In this document: positions 36,030 to 45,644 of the stretch, in pieces
How positions within the stretch are numbered: position 1 is the first letter of the stretch
How the letters are laid out: each line of letters starts with the position of its first letter
From: Hirschia maritima DSM 19733
GTDB taxonomy: Bacteria; Pseudomonadota; Alphaproteobacteria; Caulobacterales; Hyphomonadaceae
DNA length: 64,000 nt
Assembly: GCF_000378345.1 (NCBI RefSeq)
Contig: NZ_KB899548.1
Coordinates: forward strand, 1-64,000
Reading direction: 5' to 3'
The notes under the pieces: model-generated
What the model saw: only the letters and a program-made list of their open reading frames with translations
Told to the model about the DNA's origin: nothing
Databases searched by the model: none
Translations under genes and position numbers: made by a program

Positions 36030-37865
36030 ATGGGCGATAAACCACAAAATGATATTGCAACACGAGTAGAAACAATCGGTTCCTTGATGGGACGCCGACT
36101 ATTTCAACCTGCGAGCATTCAGCGAGATTTTAAGTGGGAAGCGGCCAACTGTGTCGCTTTGTTTGAGGATATCTATCGTGTTTTTTCCGCGCATTATGCT
36201 GGAAATAACGAAGAGGAAGATGATCAAGCAATCCCGATTCCTTCAAGTGATGAGTTAATTGATGCTGATCTATCAGGTGTAGCTCCACCCATTGATATGG
36301 AGATAGAAGGACCGCCCAATGCTTATCTTTTGGGACCAATGTATTTGGCACCACCTAAAAATGGCATTAGCGAAGTTTATGATGGCCTTCAACGTCTCAC
36401 CAGTTTGACAATTCTCATCTCGGTATTGAGAGACAGAATTTCACTTGTATCTAAAGAGTGGGGTGATTGGCTTCACACTTTTGTCGAAGATGAAAAATGG
36501 GGATACCGATTAACGTATCCCACTAAAAGCCACAAAGAAACAGGAACAGCGCGTTGGCTTTCGGAAATGGCGCAACGTCGAGGCGAGAGCATCAAAGCAC
36601 GGCGCAACCTTGAATCGAAAACGCCTCGTGGCCGTGTCACACGGGCGATTAGAGAGTTTCGTCGTTTAACGCAGGATATGAGCCCATCAGAACTTACATC
36701 TTTTGCTGAGTTTATGATGACGCGCGTGCGAATTGTTGCGATTCAAATCGCAGATATGCAATTAGCGAGACAAGCATTTGTGACATCCAACCAACGTGGT
36801 GTGGCTTTGTCCTCTGTTGATATCCTCAAAGGTGTTTTGATGGATATCGCGGGCAATGATGAACGTGCTGCTCAGGTAAAAGACACATGGGACCGTATTT
36901 CAACGACACCTGATCTTGAAAACTTTATGAGTGCTGTCGATTTCATTGAACGGCGCGCTCAACAGGGGCCATCTCACCTTGTTGAGTTTGGAGATTATCT
37001 GGCTGAAGCACGTCCGGGTTTTGCTATTTTGGAATGGATGGATCGTTTGGAAGCGTTGTCAGCTTCTTGGCGGACAATGAAATCTGCTCTGTTCGATCCT
37101 CAAAAAGATCCATTTGAAGGTGATTTGTGGCGTCTTGGTCTTCAAAATTGGAATGAGTGGAAACCGTTAGCGCTTCATTTCGTGTTTGTTTATCAGCAAG
37201 CCAAGAAAGAAAATAATAAGCGTCGGATGGATACAGTAATCAGTCGTTTCTCTGATTTCCATCGACGCGCCATGGCGATTTCGCTGGCAGGACTAGGGGC
37301 AAAAGCGCGTCACACCATTATCCGTAGAGCTATCGAACAATCTGAAGGTTTAACGGGAGACGGAAAAGCCAGAAACTGCATGTCTCTTTCTTATGGGGCT
37401 CTTCGATTGAAGCCAACTCAGAAAGATAGAGCCCAACGCCAATTATCAACAGGGTTTGATGATTATGAAGCGCGTGTTGCTTTTTTGCGTTGGTTGGAAA
37501 GCTTGCACTGGACGCGTGACGCGTTACCTGACTATGTGGCGGGAGGAACAGTCGAGCATGTTATGCCGACTTCGCCGGCACCTGAAGCTAAGCAGTGGGC
37601 TATAGATTTTCCAGATCCAGATGCTCGCCTCGGGCTATGCAATATGCTTGGTAACTTGATCCTGATCGATAAAGAAACCAATCACAAAGCAGGTTCGGGA
37701 GATTTTTCCGAGAAAGTTCAATTCTATCGTGAGATGAGACCTCCATTTGCGATGTCAGCAGAAGTAGCAGAATTAAGTAAATGGCGTCCACAAGACATTG
37801 TTGCTCGTTCAGAACGTATGAGAGAATTCGCTTTGGAACAACTCGATTGGGACAATAACTCTTAA
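36030..37865 (+). CDS. DUF262 and DUF1524 (GmrSD-like) protein
   Basis: A 611-residue protein. The N-terminal DUF262 domain has IQRDFKWEAANCVALFEDI (about residues 30-48) and the signature DGLQRLTSLTILISVL (about residue 118), normally DGQQRLTT and linked to NTP binding. The C-terminal DUF1524 domain has an HNH-like pair, VEHVMPTSP (about residue 508) and LGNLILIDKETNHKAG (about residue 540). This layout is that of GmrSD-type restriction enzymes, which attack modified phage DNA. It stands alone next to rpmH with no methylase. Defence is inferred from the family; the DGLQR variant should be noted. Confidence 0.88.
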   Translation: MGDKPQNDIATRVETIGSLMGRRLFQPASIQRDFKWEAANCVALFEDIYRVFSAHYAGNNEEEDDQAIPIPSSDELIDADLSGVAPPIDMEIEGPPNAYLLGPMYLAPPKNGISEVYDGLQRLTSLTILISVLRDRISLVSKEWGDWLHTFVEDEKWGYRLTYPTKSHKETGTARWLSEMAQRRGESIKARRNLESKTPRGRVTRAIREFRRLTQDMSPSELTSFAEFMMTRVRIVAIQIADMQLARQAFVTSNQRGVALSSVDILKGVLMDIAGNDERAAQVKDTWDRISTTPDLENFMSAVDFIERRAQQGPSHLVEFGDYLAEARPGFAILEWMDRLEALSASWRTMKSALFDPQKDPFEGDLWRLGLQNWNEWKPLALHFVFVYQQAKKENNKRRMDTVISRFSDFHRRAMAISLAGLGAKARHTIIRRAIEQSEGLTGDGKARNCMSLSYGALRLKPTQKDRAQRQLSTGFDDYEARVAFLRWLESLHWTRDALPDYVAGGTVEHVMPTSPAPEAKQWAIDFPDPDARLGLCNMLGNLILIDKETNHKAGSGDFSEKVQFYREMRPPFAMSAEVAELSKWRPQDIVARSERMREFALEQLDWDNNS

Positions 37866-37975
37866 TACTCATCAATAACCGATCACGTGCTTGTTAGAAG
37901 CCCAGGTACGCTTGTGAGGATATTTTTTGAATAAAGTCTGTTATTTAATTGGTCAGATCTAGAAGGACCGATTGG

Positions 37976-38758
37976 ATGACACGCTCCATATTTTCATTTT
38001 TGTTGCTAGTGCTGCAGACGATTGCTGTGCCGTCTGCATTGGCGCAAGCGCATGATGAATGGTCCTTCCTGTTAAGCAAATATGTTGAAGAGGGTGAAGA
38101 CGGGATCAATCGCGTGGATTATGCAGCTTTCAAACGCAATGATCATGATCGCCTGGAATTAAACCAATATATTCAGAAATTGATTGAAAGCGATGTGTAC
38201 ACCAATGGTTCAAAAGACGAAAAGTTTGTTGCTTGGGTAAACCTTTACAATGCTTTGACGGTAAACATTGTTGTCGAAAATTATCCAGTAAAGTCTATTC
38301 GAGACATTGGAGGCAACTTCGTTTTCAAAGGTCCTTGGAAGAAAAAGCTTGTCGAAATTGATGGTAAGAAGCTGAGTCTCGATGACATTGAGCACCGTAT
38401 TCTACGAAAAAAGTGGGACGAACCGAGAGTTCACTATGCTGTAAATTGTGCCTCAATTGGGTGTCCGAATTTGCAACCCAAAGCATGGGAAGTAGAAACA
38501 TTGGAATCTGATCTGAAGAAAGCAGCCATAGAATTCATTACTCATCCAAGAGGGGTTGAAGTGTTACCCGACGGCAGATTGCGAATCTCTAAAATTTATC
38601 GTTGGTTCAAAAAGGATTTTGGTGGTTCCCAAGTTGGGGTTGTCATGCATTTAATGAAAAATGCGCCTGCTGACCTTGCGTCCAATTTAACTGCTGAAAC
38701 AATGATAAAATCATATCGATATGATTGGTCACTCAATGATATTGGGTCTAAAAAATAA
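37976..38758 (+). CDS. Exported DUF547 protein
   Basis: A protein of about 260 residues. The frame is open from TTG 37949, but ATG 37976 follows GAAGGA at 8 bases and begins a signal peptide ending PSALAQA. The DUF547 signature is clear: FVAWVNLYNALTVNIVVENYPV (about residues 82-103) and HYAVNCASIGCPNLQPKAW (about residues 154-172). The function of this domain is unknown; the conserved Asn, Cys and His residues suggest a possible peptidase-like or transferase fold. First of four genes in one direction with short gaps. Confidence 0.88.
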   Translation: MTRSIFSFLLLVLQTIAVPSALAQAHDEWSFLLSKYVEEGEDGINRVDYAAFKRNDHDRLELNQYIQKLIESDVYTNGSKDEKFVAWVNLYNALTVNIVVENYPVKSIRDIGGNFVFKGPWKKKLVEIDGKKLSLDDIEHRILRKKWDEPRVHYAVNCASIGCPNLQPKAWEVETLESDLKKAAIEFITHPRGVEVLPDGRLRISKIYRWFKKDFGGSQVGVVMHLMKNAPADLASNLTAETMIKSYRYDWSLNDIGSKK

Positions 38759-38771
38759 AGGTGGAATCACG

Positions 38772-39530
38772 ATGGAAAATATAGAGAATTCAGGTGATGA
38801 GGCACCCGTCAAAAAGTCTAATATGTTTGTAAAGCTGTGGCCAATCTTTGCAATCATTGCCGCAGTCGTGGTTTTCATTTCAAATGGTTGGCATGAGGTT
38901 CTTACGCTCGAAACATTAAGAGAGCGAAGAGAAGTGCTGTTGGCATTTGTACAAGAAAACATGCTCATTGCAGTGCTTGCTTATATTGGAATTTACATCG
39001 TTGCTACTGTCGTGATGACACCGGGAGCAGGTGTGCTGACGATAGCTGGAGGGTTTCTGTTCGGTTTGGTAACTGGAAGCATATTGACAGTGATAGGAGC
39101 CACTTTGGGCGCTTCTACGTTATTCTTTGCGGCTAAATCTTCTGTTGGAAGCATTTTGCGTGAAAAAGCCGGTCCATTTGTCTCTAAGATGGAAGAAGGA
39201 TTCAAACAGGACGCTTGGTCCTATATGTTTGCCTTACGGTTTATCCCAGCAGTGCCTTATCCAGTGGCGAATATAGCTCCGGCAATTTTTGGTGCAAAAT
39301 ACTCACAATATGCAATCACAACGATGCTCGGCATCATTCCGGGTGTTATTGCTTACACGTGGATTGGGTCTGGTCTTGGGGCAACATTTGACGCTGGGGA
39401 GAACCCAGATTTAGCTGGAGTGGCTAAAAACCTTATTCCAGCATTGGTAGCGTTGGGTGTTGTCGCTTTGATACCTGTTGCATGGAAAAAATTTGGTCCT
39501 AAATCAGCTGTAACTGCTGATAGTGAATAG
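38772..39530 (+). CDS. TVP38/TMEM64 (VTT/DedA-like) membrane protein
   Basis: A 252-residue inner-membrane protein of the TVP38/VTT family. The longer frame overlaps the previous gene; ATG 38772 has AAAGGTGG upstream and is preferred. The VTT motifs are TPGAGVLTIAGGFLFG (about residues 86-101) and FALRFIPAVPYPVANIAPAIFG (about residues 152-173), with the F-x-x-R-x-x-P pattern. Some DedA/VTT proteins move phospholipids between leaflets or support the proton motive force. It lies between the DUF547 gene and the disulfide reductase gene, a recurring arrangement in proteobacteria as I recall it. Confidence 0.88.
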   Translation: MENIENSGDEAPVKKSNMFVKLWPIFAIIAAVVVFISNGWHEVLTLETLRERREVLLAFVQENMLIAVLAYIGIYIVATVVMTPGAGVLTIAGGFLFGLVTGSILTVIGATLGASTLFFAAKSSVGSILREKAGPFVSKMEEGFKQDAWSYMFALRFIPAVPYPVANIAPAIFGAKYSQYAITTMLGIIPGVIAYTWIGSGLGATFDAGENPDLAGVAKNLIPALVALGVVALIPVAWKKFGPKSAVTADSE

Positions 39531-39545
39531 AAGCTTCTGAGGAAA

Positions 39546-41021
39546 ATGAATATGAGTGAGACTTTGGAAGCTAATGCTTCAACTGAGAGCAAGAAAAAGC
39601 GTTTAAAAGCAGACTTGGTGGTCATTGGAGCAGGTGCAGGTGGACTATCTGCTGCTGCTGGGTGTGCGATGCTTGGCCTAAAAGTAGTTCTTTATGAAAA
39701 GGGCGAAATGGGCGGTGATTGTTTGAATTATGGGTGTGTGCCGTCTAAAGCCCTGATAGCAGCAGCAAAACAAGCACAAGCCTTTAGAGAGGCAGACAAA
39801 TTTGGGCTAACATCTGCTGACCCTGGAGTGGATTGGAAACGAGTTCAGGCACATGTGAAGGAAGCAATCGCTACAATCGAACCAAATGACAGTCAGGAAC
39901 GATTTGAGGGACTGGGTGTTACAGTTATTCGTGAGGAAGCGCATTTTGTAACAGAAAACGTAGTGGCCTCTGCTTCAACGCAAGTTGAAGGAAAACGTAT
40001 TATCATAGCCACTGGTTCTCGCGCATTTGTTCCTCCAATTGATGGATTGGAGGATACGCCATATCTCATCAATGAAACCCTCTTTGATGTTGAAGAATTG
40101 CCGGAACATTTAATCATACTTGGCGGCGGTCCGATCGGGATTGAAATGGCGCAAGCCTTCAAACGATTAGGGTCTAAAGTAACAGTTATCGAGCGTGCTA
40201 GAGCAATGGAACGCGCGGATGAAGAGCATGCAGCGATTGCAGTTGAAGAATTGAGAAAAGAAGGTGTTGAAATTCTCGAGCGCACAACAGCGACTGCTAC
40301 TTCTCAAACAGGTTCTGGCGTAAGGGTTGAAACCAAAACGGCTGATGGCGAAGTTGATGCCGTTACGGGATCGCACCTATTAGTCGCGACGGGGCGTGTA
40401 CCGGTTATTGAGAGCCTAGCTCTTGAAGCTGGTGGTGTGGATTTTGATCGTCATGGCGTAAAAACAAAACCAAATCTGCGTTCGGTATCGAATGGTCGTG
40501 TTTGGGCTTTGGGTGATGCTGCAGGACGTGGACAGTTCACTCACCTTGCTGGGTGGCATGCATCGGTATTTGTTAGAAACGCTCTGTTTAAATCCGCCGC
40601 TCGTGCGGATTCTCTTCCAACTCCTGCGGTGACGTATACATCTCCCGAGGTTGCACAAGTTGGAATTACCGAAAAACAAGCTCGCGAAGAACATGGAGAA
40701 AAGGTTCGTGTCTCTCACTTCGAGTTCAAAGAGAATGATCGCGCAATTGCAGAGAAAGACACGATAGGTGGCGCAAAGATAGTAACTTTGAAAAATGGAA
40801 CTGTGCTTGGTGTGTCCGTCGTGGGAGAGGGAGCAGGGGATATTATTCAGCTTGCGAGTGTTGCTATGTCCAACGGATTGAAAATTAGAGCGCTTACAAA
40901 TTTTATTTCACCATATCCAACTCGGGCAGAAATTTTGAAACGTGCCGCGTCAAAATGGTATGAGCCATTGGTATTCGGTAAAAAAGGTAAGTTCATGGTA
41001 AAGTTTTTGAAGAATTTTTAG
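39546..41021 (+). CDS. FAD-dependent pyridine nucleotide-disulfide oxidoreductase (MerA/Lpd-like)
   Basis: A 491-residue flavoprotein. FAD binding is at VVIGAGAGGLSAAAG (about residues 24-38), the redox-active Cys pair in GGDCLNYGCVPSKALI (about residues 57-72), NAD(P)H binding at LIILGGGPIGIEMAQAFKRLG and a C-terminal dimerisation domain with YTSPEVAQVGITEKQA. The C-terminal Cys pair of mercuric reductase and the His-Pro-Thr end of lipoamide dehydrogenase are both absent (the matching site reads ISPYPTRAEI). The substrate is therefore unknown. Starts 15 bases after the VTT protein gene. Confidence 0.9.
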   Translation: MNMSETLEANASTESKKKRLKADLVVIGAGAGGLSAAAGCAMLGLKVVLYEKGEMGGDCLNYGCVPSKALIAAAKQAQAFREADKFGLTSADPGVDWKRVQAHVKEAIATIEPNDSQERFEGLGVTVIREEAHFVTENVVASASTQVEGKRIIIATGSRAFVPPIDGLEDTPYLINETLFDVEELPEHLIILGGGPIGIEMAQAFKRLGSKVTVIERARAMERADEEHAAIAVEELRKEGVEILERTTATATSQTGSGVRVETKTADGEVDAVTGSHLLVATGRVPVIESLALEAGGVDFDRHGVKTKPNLRSVSNGRVWALGDAAGRGQFTHLAGWHASVFVRNALFKSAARADSLPTPAVTYTSPEVAQVGITEKQAREEHGEKVRVSHFEFKENDRAIAEKDTIGGAKIVTLKNGTVLGVSVVGEGAGDIIQLASVAMSNGLKIRALTNFISPYPTRAEILKRAASKWYEPLVFGKKGKFMVKFLKNF

Positions 41022-41032
41022 TTGAGCTTTAA

Positions 41033-42577
41033 TTGCTTCAGAGCAAACGTGGTTTAGTGAAACAAGAAATTGGTCTTCAAGGGACGGAGGATGCTCCGGT
41101 TGATCCTGATAGGCTTCACTCTGCGCAGGCGGATGTGAAGATGACGGGGCGTTTGCCCAATGTAAAAATTGGATTGATGGAGCGATTGTTGATTTTGACA
41201 GTCGCTTTTGTCCTTGTCGCGGAATTTCTGATTTTCCTTCCTTCAATCACCAAGTTTCGAAGCGACTGGTTTGCAGAACGTGTGCAAGCAGCTGAAATCG
41301 CGGCAACAGCGCTGGAAATTGCGCCGGATCGTAAAGTATCTCAGGAATTGAGCGCAAGATTATTGAACGAGACTCAATTGCTTGCTGTCGCCATGGGAGA
41401 TGAGGAGATGTGGGAGCAGGTGTTTAGTCCTCCCATGCCCATTGCTTCTATGCCAGTCACAATGGATTTGCGTGATGAAACTTGGTTTGACGCTTTCTTC
41501 TGTCTTTTTGCGCACGCAACGGCCAAAGACGGTCGCATTCTTCAAGTCATCTCTCATACTGATAGCGGGACGGAAGATTCATACATCGATATCATTGTGC
41601 CCGAAGAAGCATTGCGTTCTGATCTGCTTGAATACTCCATCAATATCCTTTTGATTTCTTTGCTTATCTCAGCGATCGTTGGATCGTTTATTGCGTGGTC
41701 ACTTTATCATTTGGTGGTGAAGCCTATGATGAAAATCACGAATGCTGTTGCTGATTTTGGTGAAGCTCCTGAAAGATTGGCGGCATTTAAACCGTCTGGG
41801 CGGGATGATGAAATTGGTAAAGCGGAACTTGCACTAGTAGATATGCAAAGTGCGGTTTCCAATTCTTTTCGCCAAAATAAGCGTCTTGCGGAACTGGGCG
41901 AGGCTGTAGCTAAAATTTCCCATGACCTTCGAAATTCATTATCGGTAGCGCGTCTGGCGTCTGACAGTTTGATGAGATCAGAAGACCCTCGTGTGCAATC
42001 TGCAGCACCAAGGCTGGAACGTGCCATAGAGCGTGCCATTGGGTTAGCAGAGGCAACGCTGCAATATGGCAAAGCTGATGCACCCAAGGCGCACATGGTC
42101 ACCGTAGAGCTTAGAAACATAGCTGAAGACGCTTTGTTGGAAGGTGTAGCAGCTAATCCTGAGGTTGATTGGCTTAATGATGTTGATGAAGAAGTGCAGG
42201 TGTATGCAGATCCTGAAATGCTTCATCGCTTGCTTGCAAACTTAGTTCGCAATGCTGGACAAGCTATTGCACAGCAGGAAGCAGACGCAGAGCCAGGGTT
42301 AATACGCATTGGCGCGGAAATCATTGATGATACTTGGATACAGATATTGGTCGAAGATAATGGACCTGGCGTGCCTGAGAAGGTGAAAACAAAAATTTTT
42401 CAACCATTCTCAACTTCAGAAAATAAAGGCGGTAGCGGATTGGGGTTGGCAATCACGCGAGAGTTAGCTTTGGCAATGGGCGGTGAAGTTGCGCTTGATG
42501 AAACTGTTGAAAAAGGTGCGGTTTTCAAACTGAAACTTCAACTCGCCGGAGTAAGCTCCGGCGAGATTTCCAGTTAG
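41033..42577 (+). CDS. Orphan sensor histidine kinase
   Basis: A membrane kinase of about 514 residues. Two membrane helices (about residues 48-68 and 205-225) flank a periplasmic sensor region, followed by a HAMP domain. The H-box is ISHDLRNSLSVARLASD with His near residue 301, the N-box is NLVRNAGQAI, G1 is VEDNGPGVP and G2 is GGSGLGLAITREL, all intact. No response regulator is nearby. The start is uncertain: TTG 41033 is the longest, with GTG 41057 and ATG 41141 as alternatives. It follows the disulfide reductase by 11 bases and may read out the same membrane or redox process. Confidence 0.87.
   Translation: MLQSKRGLVKQEIGLQGTEDAPVDPDRLHSAQADVKMTGRLPNVKIGLMERLLILTVAFVLVAEFLIFLPSITKFRSDWFAERVQAAEIAATALEIAPDRKVSQELSARLLNETQLLAVAMGDEEMWEQVFSPPMPIASMPVTMDLRDETWFDAFFCLFAHATAKDGRILQVISHTDSGTEDSYIDIIVPEEALRSDLLEYSINILLISLLISAIVGSFIAWSLYHLVVKPMMKITNAVADFGEAPERLAAFKPSGRDDEIGKAELALVDMQSAVSNSFRQNKRLAELGEAVAKISHDLRNSLSVARLASDSLMRSEDPRVQSAAPRLERAIERAIGLAEATLQYGKADAPKAHMVTVELRNIAEDALLEGVAANPEVDWLNDVDEEVQVYADPEMLHRLLANLVRNAGQAIAQQEADAEPGLIRIGAEIIDDTWIQILVEDNGPGVPEKVKTKIFQPFSTSENKGGSGLGLAITRELALAMGGEVALDETVEKGAVFKLKLQLAGVSSGEISS
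42542..42565. terminator. Perfect hairpin at the kinase 3' end, between convergent genes
   Basis: A 10-bp perfect stem, CTCGCCGGAG with CTCCGGCGAG, and a 4-base loop, lying within the last codons of the histidine kinase gene and 14 bases before the ggt stop. There is no strong T-tract on either strand, so its terminator role is uncertain. Confidence 0.5.
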
Positions 42578-42578
42578 G

Positions 42579-44402
42579 CTAATCTGCTTCTTTATCGATG
42601 CTAACGACAATACCTTCGCGGCGCATATCAGCTGCACCTTCATAGTGGTCAGTGCGAGCTACAATTGTGTGAATTCCAGAATTTTCACCTTCTCGCTCTT
42701 TAACTGAGTAACCAGCGGCTTTTAATGTATCTGATGCATGTTGACCGTTAGCTACACCAATTTCAACATTCACAGTGTCGCCGCGGGCGATTATGTTCGG
42801 AAGGTCCGCAGCTGTCTGTGCATCCATCTGCCAATCCAAAACTCCCAAGAGAGATTTTGCTGTGTAAGCGATAATTGAGTTTCCGCCAGGTGATCCTGTT
42901 ACCATGAAGAGATCATCATTCTCGTCAAATACCAATGTTGGCGACATGGAAGAGCGTGGGCGTTTATTTGGAGACGGAGCATTGGCCACCAGCTTCCCTT
43001 CAATTCGCGGATTGCGTGCAAAGTCAGTAAGTTCATTGTTGAGAAGAAATCCGCCTTCAGGCACCCAGATTGATGATCCAAAAGGACTTTCGACTGTGGC
43101 TGTCATAGATACAGCATTCCCGTAAACATCAACGATGGAAAGATGGGTCGTGCCTGGCGTTTCGTCTGTGGTATCGCGCCCCCACATATCAATGATTGGT
43201 TCATTTCGTAGGACTTTTCCAGGGTCACCTGCTTTGGATTTTTGAGAAGGTTCGAATCTTTCTTTGGCCCTCGCATCCAAATATTTTGAATTGATAAGAT
43301 CATGCATTGGAACTGAAACAAAATCTGAGTCCGCTACATAGTGATCTCTGTCTGCATAAGCTAGGCGTTGTGCATCTACAAAAGCTTTCAGGTGTTTATC
43401 TGATGGAAATGAATTGGAATTTTCAGCGGTAGTAAAATCAAGCCCATCAGTAAAACGCTCATACAACCCAAGGATCATTGGTTGGGTAATGCCGCCAGAT
43501 GAGGGAGGGGGAGCAGAACAAATTTTATAGGTTTTATATGCTCCGCAAAGTGCGTCACGTTCAATCGTTTGGTAGGCTGCGATATCTTCAGCTGTTAGCT
43601 CGCCTGGAATAGTGGTTGATTGAACAGCTGTTTCGATAGCCCCTGCCATGCCTTCACCGTAAAACCAATCAGCTCCATTTATAGCAATGTTCTGCATCAT
43701 GTCTGCATATGCTGGATTTGTGAGGAGTGTGCCTACCACAAGAGGTTCGCCGTCTGGATAAAAATAAGCGGCACTCTTGGGATTGTCATCTAGGTTGATA
43801 GCACCACGTAGACGCGGGTTCGAAAGTAATTTGTTTAGACGTGGAGAGACATTAAATCCATCTCTGGCTAAGGTTTCAGCATCGCCAAATAGTTTTTCCC
43901 AGCTGGCCATTCCAAAGTCTTCATGAGCTTGTTCGTAGGTTCGAACAATTGAGGGAACGCCGACGCTTATTCCGTTTTGCCAAGATTCGACATATCCGCG
44001 TGTTTTTCCATTTTCATCAAGGAATAGGCTTTCATCGATGGATGAAGGAGCTGTTTCGCGTCCATCATACATTCGGATAGTATCGCTGGCACGATCATAG
44101 ACCATCATGAAACCACCACCACCAATGCCAGAGCTTTGTGGTTCAACTAGTCCCAGAACCGCATGCGCTGCGATAGCAGCATCCACTGCATGTCCGCCTT
44201 CGGCTAACACTTTTTCAGCGGCCTTAACTGCGTGCGGGTTTGCCGCTGTGGCCATAGCTTTTCCGGCAAGACGCCATTCAGGTTGCGAAACATCTTTTGT
44301 CGCATTTGAGGGTGGCGTGGGAGTTTTAACCGCATCCTCTGTTTGGCAAGCAGACAGGGAGATCAGCGCTGTGGCGGAAAGTAAAACATGCTTGAAGATC
44401 AT
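42579..44402 (-). CDS. ggt: Gamma-glutamyltransferase (lipoprotein)
   Basis: A 607-residue Ntn hydrolase that transfers or hydrolyses the gamma-glutamyl group of glutathione in the periplasm. The signal peptide ends LSAC (lipobox, Cys19), so it is probably lipidated. The nucleophile of the small subunit is predicted at Thr418 in PGTTHLSIVD. Other motifs are GIGGGGFMMVYD, RETAP and the GSPGGNSII oxyanion region. The protein should autocleave before Thr418 into two subunits. It is divergent from the P1 peptidase gene, sharing a 110-base promoter region. Confidence 0.95.
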   Translation of the reverse strand: MIFKHVLLSATALISLSACQTEDAVKTPTPPSNATKDVSQPEWRLAGKAMATAANPHAVKAAEKVLAEGGHAVDAAIAAHAVLGLVEPQSSGIGGGGFMMVYDRASDTIRMYDGRETAPSSIDESLFLDENGKTRGYVESWQNGISVGVPSIVRTYEQAHEDFGMASWEKLFGDAETLARDGFNVSPRLNKLLSNPRLRGAINLDDNPKSAAYFYPDGEPLVVGTLLTNPAYADMMQNIAINGADWFYGEGMAGAIETAVQSTTIPGELTAEDIAAYQTIERDALCGAYKTYKICSAPPPSSGGITQPMILGLYERFTDGLDFTTAENSNSFPSDKHLKAFVDAQRLAYADRDHYVADSDFVSVPMHDLINSKYLDARAKERFEPSQKSKAGDPGKVLRNEPIIDMWGRDTTDETPGTTHLSIVDVYGNAVSMTATVESPFGSSIWVPEGGFLLNNELTDFARNPRIEGKLVANAPSPNKRPRSSMSPTLVFDENDDLFMVTGSPGGNSIIAYTAKSLLGVLDWQMDAQTAADLPNIIARGDTVNVEIGVANGQHASDTLKAAGYSVKEREGENSGIHTIVARTDHYEGAADMRREGIVVSIDKEAD

Positions 44403-44512
44403 AAGGCCTATGTCCCTTTAAATTTGCTTGTATAGTGGTGATGTGAGACTCACAGAGAATAAGTTCAAATCACAATTGCCGTGATAAATATATAGATAGG
44501 TATAACTTCCCA

Positions 44513-45535
44513 ATGACGACAACACGTATAGGTACGAAAAATCTTATTACTGATGTTGCTGGCTTAAAAGTAGGCAATAGTCATGACGGTGAAGTTCTGA
44601 CCGGTACTACTGTTATATTACCGGATGACCGTGCCGTTTGTGGCGTGGCTATTGTGGGAGGAGGACCGGGAACGCGTGAGACTGACGCTTTAGGTGCTGA
44701 TAAGCTTGTCGACGCCGTGGATGCAGTCGTTTTATCCGGTGGTTCTGTGTACGGCTTAGCTGCTGCGGATGGGGTGGTTGCAGCATTGGGAGCACAGGGT
44801 GAGGGTTTTTCTCTTATGGATTTACCTGATGTACCCAAATCACCCGTCGTACCTTCGGCTATCCTTTATGATCTCGCTAATGGTGGGAATAAAAAATGGG
44901 GAGAGGACACGCCATACCGTGTTTTAGGGCGTGCGGCTTATATGGATGCAGTTGAAAACGGAGAAATGCTTTCTTTAGGAGCAGTTGGAGCGGGTTACGG
45001 CGCACGCGCCGGTGCTGAACGTGGCGGTCTCGGGTCGACTAGCATCGTCACAAGTGATGATATTACGGTAGGGGCTTTAGTTGCGGTCAATTGTTTTGGA
45101 GCTACCCGTATGCCAGGATGTGATGCCTTTTGGGCTCACCCTTATGAACTGAATGATGAGTTCGGTGGTTCGCGTCCGCCAGAAGGTTTCGTTTTAGATC
45201 CAGACGATTGGGGAGCTGCGAAAGTTAATCCAGCGAGTCAGGCCAATTCAACCAATGAACGTCAAAATACGACAATTGCTTGTGTGGCAACTGATGTAGA
45301 GCTTACGCCTGCACAAGCTAAACGCGTTGCACAAATGGCAATCTCCGGATTGTCGCGCGCTATTCGCCCTGTTTTTGCACCTTTTGATGGCGATGTCGTT
45401 TTTGTCGTGTCGACAGCAAAAAAGAAATTACCAGAACCGAATCCTTTAGCTTTGGCCCGTCTAGGTGAATTGGCTGCAGGTACGCTTGCTAGAGCGGTGG
45501 CGCGCGGTGTTTTTGAAGCAAATAAAACCGTTTAA
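44513..45535 (+). CDS. P1-family (DmpA/BapA-type) aminopeptidase
   Basis: A 340-residue self-processing peptidase of family S58. Typical features are ITDVAGLKVGN at the start, VCGVAIVGGGPGTRETD, AVVLSGGSVYGLAAADGV and RGGLGSTSIV. The predicted cleavage site is Asn252-Thr253 in RQNTTIACVATD, where Thr (instead of Ser) would be the nucleophile. Known members cleave N-terminal or beta-amino acids from peptides; the true substrate here is unknown. No signal peptide, so it is cytosolic. Confidence 0.9.
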   Translation: MTTTRIGTKNLITDVAGLKVGNSHDGEVLTGTTVILPDDRAVCGVAIVGGGPGTRETDALGADKLVDAVDAVVLSGGSVYGLAAADGVVAALGAQGEGFSLMDLPDVPKSPVVPSAILYDLANGGNKKWGEDTPYRVLGRAAYMDAVENGEMLSLGAVGAGYGARAGAERGGLGSTSIVTSDDITVGALVAVNCFGATRMPGCDAFWAHPYELNDEFGGSRPPEGFVLDPDDWGAAKVNPASQANSTNERQNTTIACVATDVELTPAQAKRVAQMAISGLSRAIRPVFAPFDGDVVFVVSTAKKKLPEPNPLALARLGELAAGTLARAVARGVFEANKTV

Positions 45536-45644
45536 AATCAGTTGTCGTTGAAGTTTTTTGACGAAGAGGCGATCTTTTTCAAATTTCCTCTTGCATAGTT
45601 TGAATGAGAACGATAGAAACCGCCTCTCAGACGAGATGGTGAAT

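Noticed and set aside
37949-37975. TTG start for the DUF547 protein
   Set aside because: ATG 37976 has a better ribosome binding site and gives a normal signal peptide.
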